A stretch of DNA of 64,000 bases from Cristatella mucedo (Eukaryota > Bryozoa > Phylactolaemata > Cristatellidae): NCBI GenBank assembly GCA_009760855.2, contig WPIO01000131.1, positions 62,001 to 126,000 of the forward strand, read 5' to 3'. The notes under the pieces are model-generated. The model was given only the letters and a program-made list of their open reading frames with translations. It ran no database searches and had not been told where the DNA came from. Of the stretch, positions 20,830 to 32,922 are shown in pieces. The position numbers were made by a program, and so were the translations under genes. The number at the start of each line of letters is the position of its first letter. Position 1 is the first letter of the stretch.

Positions 20830-21960
20830 TCTCTCTTCTCCTTTTCTTATTCTTCTTCTCGCGTCTCCCGGTGGCGCGGCGGCGGCGGCGGCGGCGAGTA
20901 GTTGTCGTCGGCGAGTGCGGCGGGGACGGGGCTCGCTCTCTGCTAGGAAGAGCGTTTTTTCTCCGAGGATTGGCGGCGGCCGCCGCCGCCGCCGCTTCGG
21001 CGAGCCGCTCGCCGAGGCTGCGGCCGTGCGATCGCCATCTGTGCAGCGTCGACAGATGCTCGGTCGAGGTGCTCGACGCTTGCGAGCGTCCACTCGTGGG
21101 CACCATCAAAGGGACGCGGGTCATCAAGTGCCTCGCGGCACCAAATAGATTTACTCTTCATTAGAGGCGGGCTTCTCGCAGCCAGCGGAGCCATTACGGA
21201 GCAGTCCGAGCGTGGCTGAGTAGGAAAGCTCCCATTAGCGGCGGCGAAGCGGCGGCATCGACTCGCCGTGAGAGGCGGGAAGGACGCGACAGACGCCGCC
21301 CCTCTGCACAGACTCTCGCTACCTGAGCCGCTGCCGACACTGATAGCGGCGGGGCGCAGCGGCGGCGGCTGAGGAAGAGGCTGCACGATTAGTCATCGCG
21401 ACGGCGGCTGCGGCGGCCGAAGGTGCTCAGAAAGCGGCCGCTAGAGGGCCTCGCTGGATTCGAGAGGACGGTATTGAAGCGCCCGGCTCTAGTTTCCAGA
21501 AGCGGCTCGCCCAGATAGTCAGGCCGAGAGCGTCGGCAGACGCTCCAGACGGCAGCCGCCGCTCGTCGGCGAGTTGAGCGCCGCCTGAGGTCGGACGGGC
21601 ACGCGACAGTCCGCAGCTCAACATACACGCCGTCGCCCCATCGGCCGCCAGCGTCGCGGGCCCCTCGATTGCTTTTGAGAGATCTCTGCGTCTGCTTGTG
21701 TTGCCACGGGCAGCAGCGTGGCAGGCGGCGCTGCGGCGGAGGCGTCGCAGAGAGTGGCGGCACAGCGGGCGCTCTCTCCTCGGTGTACAACCGGTGGCAG
21801 AGTCAGGGGGCAGGCAGGTAGGCATTCGCCTACCCCCCCCCCCCCGTTGCGGCGCTTCGATCCCTGAGCCGCCCCCTGCGCTCCTACGCACTCTGCCGCC
21901 ACTCTGTCCTCCTGCGCTCCTACGAACCCTCCCCCCTCCCGGCCGTCGCCGATGACGAAA
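20830..21960. promoter_or_regulatory. CpG-dense island
   Basis: Dense CpG and ggcggcggc/gccgccgcc runs through about 21,900, with a C13 run at 21,833-21,845. Overlapping long frames occur in every direction. No convincing start-plus-donor pair was found, so only a possible regulatory role is suggested. Confidence 0.45.
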
Positions 21961-22191
21961 TTATGCATAAATTCCAATCAACGAGCGACCACCGCAATAG
22001 GCGCAGCAATTCTGAGCAACGATTTCTCATTAGCTGTGGGTCTTGCTTCACCTGTGCGAAAACCTTGCAGGTCTTGCCCCCTCAGTCGAAAATCGTGGCA
22101 CCGCCTCTCCGAGTGCGACTGTGCACCCCTCGCCAGAGCAGACGAAAGTGGTGGCGCGGCCGCTGAGTGCGACTGGGCAAAAAATGCTACC

Positions 22192-22356
22192 TGATTTAAC
22201 GGCCTCTTTTCGTATAACCGCCGAAGAGCCTTAAAGGCTGCCATCGCTGCTTGTAGTGGCAATTAAGGATCGCTCAACGAAGGACTCGAACCCGCGACCT
22301 CGGGACCGAGGTTGTGAAAAGCAACCGCCTTACGTAGTGCGTGCCATCCATCACGG
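22192..22356 (-). mobile_element. SINE-B, nearly complete
   Basis: Reversed: tail (gatttaacggcctcttttcg), core (gctgcttgtagtggcaatta), B box (ggactcgaacccgcgacc) and head (gcaaccgccttacgtagtgc). One of the best-preserved copies for the tRNA-like head. Confidence 0.85.
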
Positions 22357-22549
22357 CTCACCAGCGCGTGCCTGAGCAGACGCGAGGGGGCGGGGCACAC
22401 ATCGGCCCATCGGGGAGCCGCTGAGGCAGCAGGCTTCTCCCCTCCGACGACGTTCACGGATTAACTCGCCCACTCGTGCTCGCATTTTGCCCGGCCCACC
22501 GCGGACCCGAACACCTTCGTTACAACGCCCACCTCTGTCTATTATTACT

Positions 22550-22695
22550 ATTGGGGGTGGTCCAGCGGTTAAAGTGCTCGCCCCGACCAAGGTCTGGCTG
22601 AGGTCGCGGGCTCGAGCCCCGAGGCATATGTGGAGCGCCTGAATAGAGATTAAGTTCTCTTAGGGCGCTATACAAATTAATTATATATTATTATT
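22550..22695 (+). mobile_element. SINE-A, nearly complete
   Basis: A box region ggtccagcggttaaagtgct, B box gcgggctcgagccccgag, then the tail gagcgcctgaatagagatta and gttctcttagggcgctatac ending in an ATT-rich run (22,683-22,697). The tail forms the outer stem AGCGCC/GGCGCT and inner stem AGAGA/TCTCT shared with LINE-A. Confidence 0.88.
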
Positions 22696-22719
22696 ATTAC
22701 TCTCTTCGTAATGAGAAAA

Positions 22720-23535
22720 ATTGTAATTGGGCTCGCCTAAGCCCGCGCGAGTGAGCTACCGGGCTCGTACAGCAACGAACTGGCAGCAGGCGGCAGCTGG
22801 CTGCTGCAGGCGGATAGCACAGCCGCCTGCAGCAGATAGAGGACAGCGACTCACTCACTGCGAGACGAGTAGCAATCGACTGATTCGGCGGCCTCGTTCA
22901 TAATACGCAGCCGTCGAAAGTCCTTTAACAGATTTCCACCTCGCTCGCAGCGAGCTGACACTTAGCAGCTGCCTGCACGCACAGGACTCGAGCCCAGCCG
23001 GCTGGACGATCTTCGTAGCTCGCGTGGCAGCGCGAGCTACTTGCCGCCGAGCCGCGCCCGTCGATCCACACCTCTCTATGCTGGACGCACGCCGACGGCT
23101 CGATGTGGCGGTGGCGAGGAGGGGCGGCCTGCCGTGCGCCGGTGCGCCGACGACGAGGGTTCGGGCGCCCTGCAACCAGAGCGGCATGGGGCGAAAGCGC
23201 TCTCTCTTGCATTCGCAGGGCATCAGTTCCGCAATAGCCCTTCGGAGGTGGCGGCGACGAGTCGCCGCCATGCTGGCCGGAAGCTTCGAGCGGTGGCCGG
23301 AAGCTGCAGCTTTCTAGGCTCGAGCTTCGGTGGCACAACGAACCTCAGCGGCAACGCAGCTTATGGCGGCCTCGCAAGCGCCCGAGTCTGAGTCTGAGCT
23401 CTGTCGCTCGCGCCTCCTCGTTCCTCAATTGACGGACGAGCGGAAAAGAGGCGACGGACAGCAGGACTCAAAATTTTGGGCCAATAACGACCGTCCCACG
23501 ATTCGATGCGAGCCGCCAACGAGCGAGTACTACCA
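22720..23535. promoter_or_regulatory. CpG-rich segment
   Basis: CpG-rich sequence with ctgcaggcgg-type inverted motifs near 22,790-22,830. Open frames occur on both strands without a recognisable domain. Possible island; no transcription signal can be assigned. Confidence 0.35.
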
Positions 23536-23539
23536 CGTT

Positions 23540-24271
23540 GATAACAGTAACACATTTTCATAGCTCCCTCGGAGAGCGTAATTTCTTTATATAGGCACCG
23601 TGCATATTTTGCGAAGGAAGCACGCACGAATGGTTAGTATTAGCATCAGCATCAGCTGAATGACGGCAAGCGTCGAGTTAGAGGTTAGAGGTTAGAGGTT
23701 AGAGGCGACAAGCGCAGGGTCAGCGTGCAAATACGGTTAGTGACAGCATGCCTAGTGTCAGCACGCATAAGTACACAAACGAAGGATCACGTAGACCCAC
23801 TAAATGCTGTGATAAATAGATGGCATTGTTTTAGCTTCTTCTTAAATATCATCCAGTCAGATTATGTTGTAATGCCTATGGGAAGTGGGAGTTCGGGGTT
23901 TTGGAAGCATACGCACTAAAGGCACTGTCTCCAAACGATTTGAGGTTCGTACAAGGTTTGGGTAAGGACGAATCGATTCAGAAAAGTGGGCTGTACGGTG
24001 ATTAGCGCGGTGGGACAGTAGATCTGGTGGCTAGGCTGGAGCCAAAAATGTACGGACCTAATAGTGAGTGCCAGAACCTTGAAGTCGATGTGCTGCTTGA
24101 CTAGGAGTCAGTGCAGGTCGGCGAGCAGTGGTGAGCTTGTGGCAACTGCAACGCTCACGACAGACAAGCGTAGCTGAGAGTTTTAAACTACCTGCAAGCG
24201 CCTGATTGCATAGGCCGGTAGACCAGCAAGCAGTGAGTTACAGAAGTTGAGACGGGATGTCACTATTGCAA
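23540..24271 (-). mobile_element. LINE-A 3' half, interrupted by SINE-A
   Basis: Starts with a degraded terminal hairpin (tagctccctcggagagcgta), followed by the 3' UTR and the C-terminal domain. It contains a local (GTTAGAG)4 tandem at about 23,679-23,706 within the UTR. The element continues at 24,418 after a SINE-A insertion. Confidence 0.75.
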
Positions 24272-24276
24272 TGCCG

Positions 24277-24417
24277 AGCTGGTTTGGTCTAGCGGTTAAG
24301 GTGCTCGCCCCGACCAAGGTCTGACCAAGGTCGTGGGCTCGAGCCCCGAGGCATATGTGAAGCGCCTGAATAGAGATTAAGTTCTCTTAAGGCGCTATAT
24401 AAATGAATTAATTTTTT
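24277..24417 (+). mobile_element. SINE-A nested in LINE-A
   Basis: Complete head-to-tail SINE: A box tggtctagcggttaaggtgc, B box gtgggctcgagccccgag, tail gagattaagttctcttaagg. LINE-A sequence on the left (gacgggatgtcac) resumes on the right (tggaccaatttagacgtag), matching the uninterrupted copy at 8,195-8,230. The SINE therefore inserted after LINE-A was in place. Confidence 0.88.
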
Positions 24418-24700
24418 ATGGACCAATTTAGACGTAGTATCCCTGTCTAAGCAAGCCTGAATCTTAGCAATGTTTAGTAGCTGAAAGTAGACCAAATTGA
24501 CTGTGGAGCTGATGTGGCCGTCTAATAAAAGGTCTCTTTGAAACAGGACACTTGGATTTCATCCTAATTCAGCAAGAGAGATATGGCAGATGTGATTGTG
24601 AGCGCTAGGTTTTTCAATTTCCGAAACACACTTGGAGTTCCCATAACTAGTAAGTTGGTTTCATCATCATTCAATTTAAGAAACTGAAGGAGAGCAGTCG
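24418..24700 (-). mobile_element. LINE-A, continuation beyond the nested SINE
   Basis: Continues the RT region seen at 8,210-8,480 (shared ccataactagtaagttggtt, the complement of the NLLV-type segment). Truncated near 24,700. Confidence 0.7.
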
Positions 24701-24739
24701 GCTAGTGTCATTCTTCGAATATAGCACTACATCGCACAG

Positions 24740-24876
24740 CTCGAGGTGTTTCGTTCGGTGCTCGCCTCGACAAGGTCTGGCTGAGGTCGTAGGCTCGAGC
24801 CCCGAGGCTTATGTGAAGCATTTGAATAGAGATTAAGTTCTCTTAGGGCGCTATACAAATGAATTATACTTTATAT
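24740..24876 (+). mobile_element. SINE-A copy
   Basis: Degraded A box (cgttcggtgctcgcctcgac), B box gtaggctcgagccccgag and an intact tail agattaagttctcttagggc ending in AT-rich sequence. Confidence 0.8.
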
Positions 24877-25004
24877 ATTGCATCGCAAAATTTGGACTTG
24901 CTCAGACGAGGGATGATATACCCCAGCCAAGTGGCTGGTCCAGGCATATGTAACATCCAACCTAGACTAGTGCAAGCTCGCTACTTTCACGTCCTCCAGC
25001 CTGT

Positions 25005-25195
25005 TGAATAAGATTTTTGCAGTTGTGCAAAACTCTTACGCTAGGCCTGTCTGTTGTGAAGTCGCAACTGCCACATTTCACCAGTGCTCAGTTGCCCGAA
25101 CTGGCTCCCCATCAAGCAACGTATCGACTTCGAGGTTTTCCAATGAATTTTACGTTCCTTTACATCCAGCCCCTGCCAACAGCTCTGGAATATTC
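25005..25195 (+). mobile_element. LINE-A RT C-terminal fragment
   Basis: The plus strand encodes a broken version of VQNS.ARLVCCE and LPELAPHQATYRL followed by FYVPLHPAPANS, matching the minus-strand copy at 7,950-8,150. No 3' tail. The fragment ends at the edge of a CpG-rich segment. Confidence 0.6.
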
Positions 25196-25199
25196 CCTA

Positions 25200-25866
25200 A
25201 TCAGACTTATCAGACCCGGACTGCCCGATGCTCTCGCTCAGCACAGCACAGCACATCCTCTTGTGGGCGCTCATTTTGCAGCCGCGCTCAGCACATGCGC
25301 ACAGGCTAGCAGCTCCGCTGCCGCTCCACCGCCGCCGCTGCCTACTCTGGCGCTCGCTCGCGAGATCCGTATGTAGTATCCACTTCGGCTTGATGGCGAA
25401 TACCCGGTGAAGCCGCAGCCTCCTCTAAACGCTCGAACTGAGGATACGGATTGGTTGCAAATTGTAAAGCAAGTTAGTTAGGCTACCGGTCCGTTCAGCA
25501 CCGCCGGGATCGGGTTCATGTGCTAAGGAGCTGCTGGGGGGGGGGGGGGGGGGGGGTGTAGAGGGCGAAGACCCCGAAGCGGCCGCCGAGTATATGCTTC
25601 CGTCCGCTCTAATCCGTTCGCGTCCGCCCCTCCGAACAAGCCCGAGAGCGCCATTTGGCCCACCCTGTAAGTCCGGTTCTGGGTGCCCGTTCTGGCTGGC
25701 AACCACACTTCCGTTGAGGAGCAACATCGTGGCCTTTCGACGGCGTCGCCGGGGGGGGAGGAGTGGGCTAGTCGGGCGACTCGGCATCAGCGAGAACCGG
25801 CTGGGTGCTTCTCCGGATTGCGATCCGCGATTGCGTGGGCTGGTAGACATGCTAGTAGTGCGTTCC
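25200..25866. promoter_or_regulatory. CpG-rich segment with a G21 run
   Basis: GC-rich block between LINE-A fragments, with 21 consecutive G at 25,536-25,556 (potential G-quadruplex). No supported exon. Confidence 0.35.
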
Positions 25867-25867
25867 G

Positions 25868-28290
25868 GGAGTCAAGAACGAATGTCTCAAATGCTTGGAC
25901 AAACTGGGGTGTAGTATCCCAGTCTAAGCAGGCCCGGATTTTAGCAATTTTAAGGAGCTGAAATTAGGCAGACTTGACTGTGGTGAGCGGAGTGTAGTGG
26001 AAGGAGTGACCGGTCACTTTGGAACAGGACACCGTCGTCTATGATGTCGACACCGTCGTGTACGGTGTGATGATATGATACGATCATGTACGTCGTGCAA
26101 ATACAACAAGAGATGTGTGAAGGCAGGGTCGATCTTGAGCATTAAACTTCTATTTCAAGGACACTTGGCTTGTTCTTAACTAGTAAGTTGGTTCTGTCGT
26201 CATTCGATTTGAGAAATTTCTCTCCCCAAGATGTGAGGATGTTACCAATATATGCAACACGCAAGTGAAGAGATTTTGACTCTCTGGAAAGCTGGGAGGA
26301 ATCAAAGCACAGCTGCGAGTCGTCCATTGAAGTGAGAGCCTAGATTTTTCTTGTCGGTCACAGGTAAGAGAGAGAATTCAAATTGCGAACAGAAGGGCAC
26401 AACCCAAAGGGCATAAATCCCTTGAGTATCGCATACTTTAGTGGCTTCTCGGATGCTTGCTGGCTGTTGACATTAATGTTCTGAAATCTGCCCTGATATA
26501 GGACCTAAAACATTGCAGTGCACAGTGCCAGCGATGCCCAAGCGAGATGAGAGATTCTCGAAAACGACTTTGTGTTCGGTAGTATCAAGCACGCTGCCGA
26601 AAGATCCGAAGCAAAACAAGCAGGAAGACTTTACCTAAATCTGTATTCCTGAGAGACAGCCGTCATACACTCGAAGCAATGCTGTCCCTGTGGAGTGAAT
26701 AGATCTCAAAACAGACTGCCACTACTTTCTAGGCTTGAAGTTTGAACGTAAGAGTTAGCAGGTCTGCTACTATTCGTTCCGGGGTTTTTTATAGGAATGA
26801 TATAAGGGAGACTGGGCGAAAGTCGCTCAAGCTCTCTAGGTGCAGTTTTCTTTCTCGTGCAGTGGCCTAGAAATAGCCCTTTTGAAAGCTGCAGAGGCGA
26901 TAACTGAGGTTCAGGACATACGTATTTATTATTGTAGTAATACGCGGCAGCAGCAGCAGATCTGTACATAACAGAAGTAGGAGAGTGAGACTAGGGTCTA
27001 GGTCGGTCCTGGGAGGCATCAAACTTCCCTTAATTGTCCGATGCCAAATCCGGCTGGCAGTCTTCTTCGAATCGGAGGTGAACTCTGCAGATAATGTCAC
27101 AAGTGGCAGACTTGAATGAGGACACTAAAATGGTGCACGGAATTGAGACAGAACAGATCCCACGCGATTGCTAATACCTTATGGGTAGACTCCCTGAATT
27201 TGTCTACCTTGCTGAAATAGACGCTAGAGATGAGATCAAATAGATACCCGAGGAATTATCACTGGGAAGTTGCAGGTCAGTGGCAGGTTGTAAACAATTC
27301 ACCTAGAAGCCATTGTAAAGATAGCTAATTGTCGACTTCAGCACTTTTTAATTGAGCGTCTGTGATTCGACGATGCTTTATACACGTCATACTTTGCCTT
27401 TCCGAGGCTATGTTGGCATGATCAACGGTGGTCCTCGCATGTCTGTCAATGGACCATCAGTCCTCAGCTTGTATACCGTCTTAAGCTTGGCTTACTAGAT
27501 ATAAATAGTTGAATTTCTACGGTAAACCACGAGCTGTCTGGGTGGACGCACAGCGTGCTTGGTCAGAGGCTCAAACTCGTCAAGCATGACGGTTAAAGCT
27601 ATGTGGTAGCATTCTACCAATGATGACAGATCGGAAGGAGGGTTGAGCAGCAGGGAAAAAGGGGAGATTTTCGTGCGCATAGCATCAATTTAAAGAGTCT
27701 TGAGCTTTCCCTATTCACAGATAATTCTGTATACGCAGGAGGGAACAAACTGCAGGCTAATTGAAATCCTTATGTGGTCATATGTACAGAATTGGTGATA
27801 CCAGGAGATGATAGCGTAAAATCGAGGGAGAACACTTGATCGAGTGTGTGACCTGTGCTGTGAATGTACATAAGCCACAAGAGAACATGAATCAGTCATA
27901 GCACACAATTCGGAACTTGAGTGTGTCAGCTAAGTTTTCAAGTGAATGTTAAAATTAACCATGGTAAGAACGGCACACAATTCGGAACTTGAGTGTGTCA
28001 GCTAAGTTTTCAAGTGACTGTTAAAATTAACCATGGTAAGAACGGGAGGATTTCTTGCACACGTAATCGAAATTAGATCAGAAAAAATCTGAACTAAATG
28101 AAGACTTGGTACGTGGGGATGATTTATCACTGACACCATCGGCAATGTTGGAATGACTCAAAACAAAGGATTCAATAGGCTGCTTTGAGGGAACTGCACA
28201 CTGCTTCAAATTGGATTATTAGAACGCGCGACAATGGCAACTGCGCCACAAGCTGTGAATGATCTCGTAGTATAAAGAGAAGAGGTGAAC
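25868..28290 (-). mobile_element. Longest LINE-A copy (endonuclease plus RT, 3' end missing)
   Basis: About 2.4 kb on the minus strand. Endonuclease sequence at about 27,700-28,290 parallels 20-300 (shared gatcgagtgtgtgac and the gattatcc/ataactagg metal-motif region). RT sequence follows; a short open stretch near 26,142-26,327 begins MDDSQLCFDSSQL, a decayed catalytic ADD motif, and continues with NDDRTNLLVKNKPSVLEI. Many stops and frameshifts. The 3' UTR and hairpin are absent at the 25,868 end, unusual for a LINE, so a later deletion or rearrangement is likely. A SINE-B is nested within the endonuclease region. Confidence 0.75.
27901..28044. repeat. 72-bp tandem duplication inside LINE-A
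   Basis: Units 27,901-27,972 and 27,973-28,044 are identical apart from one visible difference (gaatg versus gactg). The duplicated word starts gcacacaattcggaacttga and ends ggtaagaacg. 72 bp is a multiple of 3. Other LINE-A copies have one unit. Confidence 0.9.
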
Positions 28291-28293
28291 TGC

Positions 28294-28447
28294 GATGGCA
28301 CACTAGGTAAAGTGGTTGCTTTTGACGACCTCCGGGCCGAGGTCGTGGGTTCGAATCCTTCGGTGGGTGATTCCTTATCGCCGCCGAAAGCGGCGGTGAT
28401 TGCAATAAAGGCTTTTCTGTCTCTATTCAAAAGAGGCTGTTAAATCA
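28294..28447 (+). mobile_element. SINE-B, full-length, nested in LINE-A endonuclease
   Basis: Head gatggcacactaggtaaagt (A box), B box gtgggttcgaatccttcgg, core ccgaaagcggcggtgattgc and tail aaaagaggctgttaaatcag. This copy best defines the SINE-B family. LINE-A endonuclease sequence lies on both sides. Confidence 0.88.
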
Positions 28448-28720
28448 GATAGTATCTTGTAAGAAAATATTGTCTGGGTCGGCGTCGGTTCTAGTCTGGA
28501 AGTTAGTCGGTTTTATCCAGGTCTCGTTCACAGCAAACAGATCAAGATCGTCAGAGCGTCATCAAGAATCGTGTCTTCTATTATTAGGGATCTTCTGCAC
28601 ATTGAGCGAGCGTTGTAGTGGCACAAACTTTTAAGACTGGCCATCGAGGTTGTAATTGCAGGTGCGATGTTCGAGTTTGTGCATGAGGGAGAGTTCGCTG
28701 CGCTGGATGTTACTGTAAAT
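28448..28720 (-). mobile_element. LINE-A endonuclease N-terminus
   Basis: Minus strand reads LCHYNARSMCRRSLIIEDTI then a decayed DALTILICLL, matching the N-terminal NARSL...IDLLTLTE motif of LINE endonucleases. It is the 5' continuation of the element at 25,868-28,290. Confidence 0.65.
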
Positions 28721-30058
<1,338 letters not shown>

Positions 30059-30070
30059 ATATATATATAT

Positions 30071-30110
<40 letters not shown>

Positions 30111-30132
30111 GTGTGTGTTCGTGTGTGCGTGC

Positions 30133-30173
<41 letters not shown>

Positions 30174-30292
30174 GGGGGGTGTGTGTGTGTGTGCGTGTGT
30201 GTGTGTTCGTGTGTGCGTGCGTGCGTGTGTGTGTGTGGGGGGGTGTGTGTGTGTGTGTGTGGGTGTGTGGGTGTGTGTATGTGTGTGAATTT
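30059..30292 (+). repeat. (TA)5 then (TG)n compound array
   Basis: Long TG repeat with tgcgtg, ttcgtg and G-run interruptions. It contains two near-identical 60-bp internal blocks, suggesting replication slippage of a larger unit. Confidence 0.92.
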
Positions 30293-30674
<382 letters not shown>

Positions 30675-30686
30675 TGTATATATGTA

Positions 30687-30734
30687 CATATGCACGCATT
30701 ATATATATATATATATATATAATGCGTGCATATG
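30687..30734. repeat. 48-bp perfect palindrome
   Basis: Arms CATATGCACGCATT and AATGCGTGCATATG flank a 20-bp AT repeat. The whole 48 bp equals its own reverse complement, so it can extrude as a cruciform. Confidence 0.92.
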
Positions 30735-30764
30735 CATATGCACATATATATATATATATATATA

Positions 30765-30822
<58 letters not shown>
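30765..30822 (+). repeat. (TG)n array
   Basis: About 55 bp of TG repeat after a short TA run. Confidence 0.95.
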
Positions 30823-30823
<1 letters not shown>

Positions 30824-30829
30824 ATACTT

Positions 30830-31361
30830 ATTTATATATGTATTTATTCATTCTTTTTATTTTTAGCAGTTCCTGCAAAATTTTTATGTAGAAGGCAAGA
30901 CCCGCAAGATTTTCATGTAGATAGCAAGACCTACAACTAATGAAAAATTATAGCGCAAAATCTTAGTGCTTATTTGACACGAACTTGGTGGTTGCTCATC
31001 AAGTGGAATTTTGACATAATTTCCTCGTCAGTGACTGTCGGAGGGGGAGGCCCATATGAATAGGGGGTCGCTGCCCCGCTGTATAGAGGGTGTGCAAATG
31101 CCGCCTCTCTCATGGCTAGGCCTCCATTTGCAGTGCTGGCCCAAAATGCACACCCTGGGAATCAAGATGTAACCTCAAATATCTCAGCATTTTATTGACT
31201 GCTGGTTTAACAAAACTCAGTACAACACAGGATTCGCGTGAGTTAGCAGTACTCATAACAAATTGAGCATGTTGTCACCTTGGTTTACTCAGCATAAAAT
31301 ACACAAACTTGCTTGCTTGACAGTTTCAAGTGCAAGTGGCTTCGAGAAGACCCCTGGGTCT
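30830..31361. other. No assigned gene
   Basis: AT-moderate sequence with no repeat-family or coding signature, apart from a short duplicated phrase near 30,885-30,935 (gaaggcaagacccgcaagat versus atagcaagacctacaac). Confidence 0.3.
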
Positions 31362-31545
31362 TAGCCTAGGAGTTAAAAGTGCTCGCTCTTCCCTTGACCT
31401 GGTGGCGAGGTTGAGGTCGTTGGTTCGAGTCCTGCGTGGCAGGGTTCGATTCCTGTGACGAGCGATCTTTAATTGCCCACTGCAAGGCGGTGGCGATAGC
31501 CGCTAAGGCTCATCTGCTGCCATACAAATGAGGCTGTCAAATTCT
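31362..31545 (+). mobile_element. SINE-B with a chimeric or duplicated head
   Basis: Two B-box-like words lie 24 bp apart (ggttcgagtcctg and ggttcgattcctg). The upstream part (gttaaaagtgctcgc...ggtcgttggttcgag) resembles the SINE-A head; the downstream part is the SINE-B core (ggcggtggcgatagccgcta) and tail (caaatgaggctgtcaaattc). Confidence 0.7.
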
Positions 31546-32640
31546 TTTTAAAGTTGCTGTTTTCGGACAGTTTTTCCATCACTATCAATCAGGACGCGGC
31601 AAAGTACGGGGTATGCGGATTGGATAAAACTGGCCCCCTAGAAGAAAATCCGTCTCGACGACTACTCCGTGCGCTTCTTCAGAAATGGTCATGGTTAGAG
31701 ATATCCGGTTTTGACCAGTCTAAGTTCGAGGCTATTCAATAAATCGATGCTGAAATTGAAGCGACAAACTAGCAAACTACGTTTCCTGACGTAGGGAGAG
31801 CTTTAGAACGAAAGGAAGCTGAGAACGAAAGTCTTGGCAGAAATTGCCTGAAATGCCAAAAGACTCGTGAACGGCTGGTAGTAAACCGGTTCCATTGAGA
31901 ATATGAAAAGGTAATTCAATTCATTACAAGCATTCGGCCAACTGGGAGAGTTAATATCTGGGAAATTATTAAAAAGTACTCTTTAATTTCCTACTTGTCA
32001 AAAATGCTGCTAAGTCAGGTTTTACTTTGTACTGCACCAGCGATCTCTTGCAGAGTCTTCGAGCCTTCGTCGGGCCTTTGCTCGTGTACATATACTCTAA
32101 ATAGTAAGCTACAAGCCTTTCATGAATGCTGAGATTAATGCCCGACGCAGTTGTTGAGATACATTGTTGATGAGGGAAGTACTCGGTGCATCTAGTAAAT
32201 ATAACTTCCCAGTGCTCATAGGGAGCTACAAAATAATATCCTTTGACGATGAAACTAAGCGATAGGCCAAAAGTTACTTCAGTCACTGCAAAAACATGTT
32301 CATTTCCGCAGGGTTTTGCCCTTATAAGCAAACAAAGGTGGTAGCATGCACCATTTGTAGCAAATATTGCTAACTCCTGTAAATTCTGTGTTCTAGCAAA
32401 TCAATTATGGCCTGCAGTCCATAAAACGCTACAATAATATAGGCTTTAACTTCATACCCAAAGTGTGTTTATTTTTCAGCTCAGTACTGAATGTATTGTA
32501 TATATAAAGTGTAGGTCATTATGTATTTGTAAATATTCAGAGGTGATGGCCCTTAACTGTATCTTACGTAGTTAATGTGCATTGTGCTATATATGCTATA
32601 TACAGACATATATGTTAAAATATTAGAATAAATTATGCTA
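31546..32640. other. Unassigned 1.1 kb
   Basis: Contains a 62-codon plus-strand open stretch (31,554-31,742) ending ISGFDQSKFEAIQ and a 120-codon minus-strand stretch (31,969-32,331). Neither shows a recognised domain. Both are compatible with decayed transposon sequence or chance. Confidence 0.25.
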
Positions 32641-32651
32641 CCTTAGCCTGT

Positions 32652-32891
32652 TGGGGGGTGGCTACCTACGACTCTCGGTTAAGGAACGGGGACCACACGG
32701 CTTCCGACCCGGAAATGGCGTCCCAGACGCACAGCCGCTGTAGTGCTGTCCCTACCGAGCATTCATAGCCGAGGTCAGCCAGGCAGGCTTCATTGTCGGG
32801 CTGCCAGCTACCCAGGGTCAGCCGATCAGGAAGAGCCTCACAGCTGCGGTATATACAGGCATGCTAAACCTGCATATACGTATACATATAC

Positions 32892-32922
<31 letters not shown>

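Noticed and set aside
20245-21127. Long Ser-Leu repeat open frames across the (GA)n/(CT)n arrays
   Set aside because: Direct translation of dinucleotide repeats; all arrays here give such frames on both strands.
22550-22620. Possible tRNA gene (A and B boxes)
   Set aside because: The boxes belong to the SINE-A head, repeated many times with the same non-tRNA body and tail; no full cloverleaf.
23679-23706. Possible telomere-like repeat (TTAGAGG)
   Set aside because: Only four units, a seven-base word different from TTAGGG, and located inside a LINE-A 3' UTR.
28294-28350. Possible tRNA gene
   Set aside because: SINE-B head, found in several copies with the SINE-B core.
31618-31660. Possible 2A-like peptide (GPLEENP) in a short frame
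   Set aside because: Lacks the obligatory D-x-E-x-N-P-G-P order; the frame is short and unsupported.
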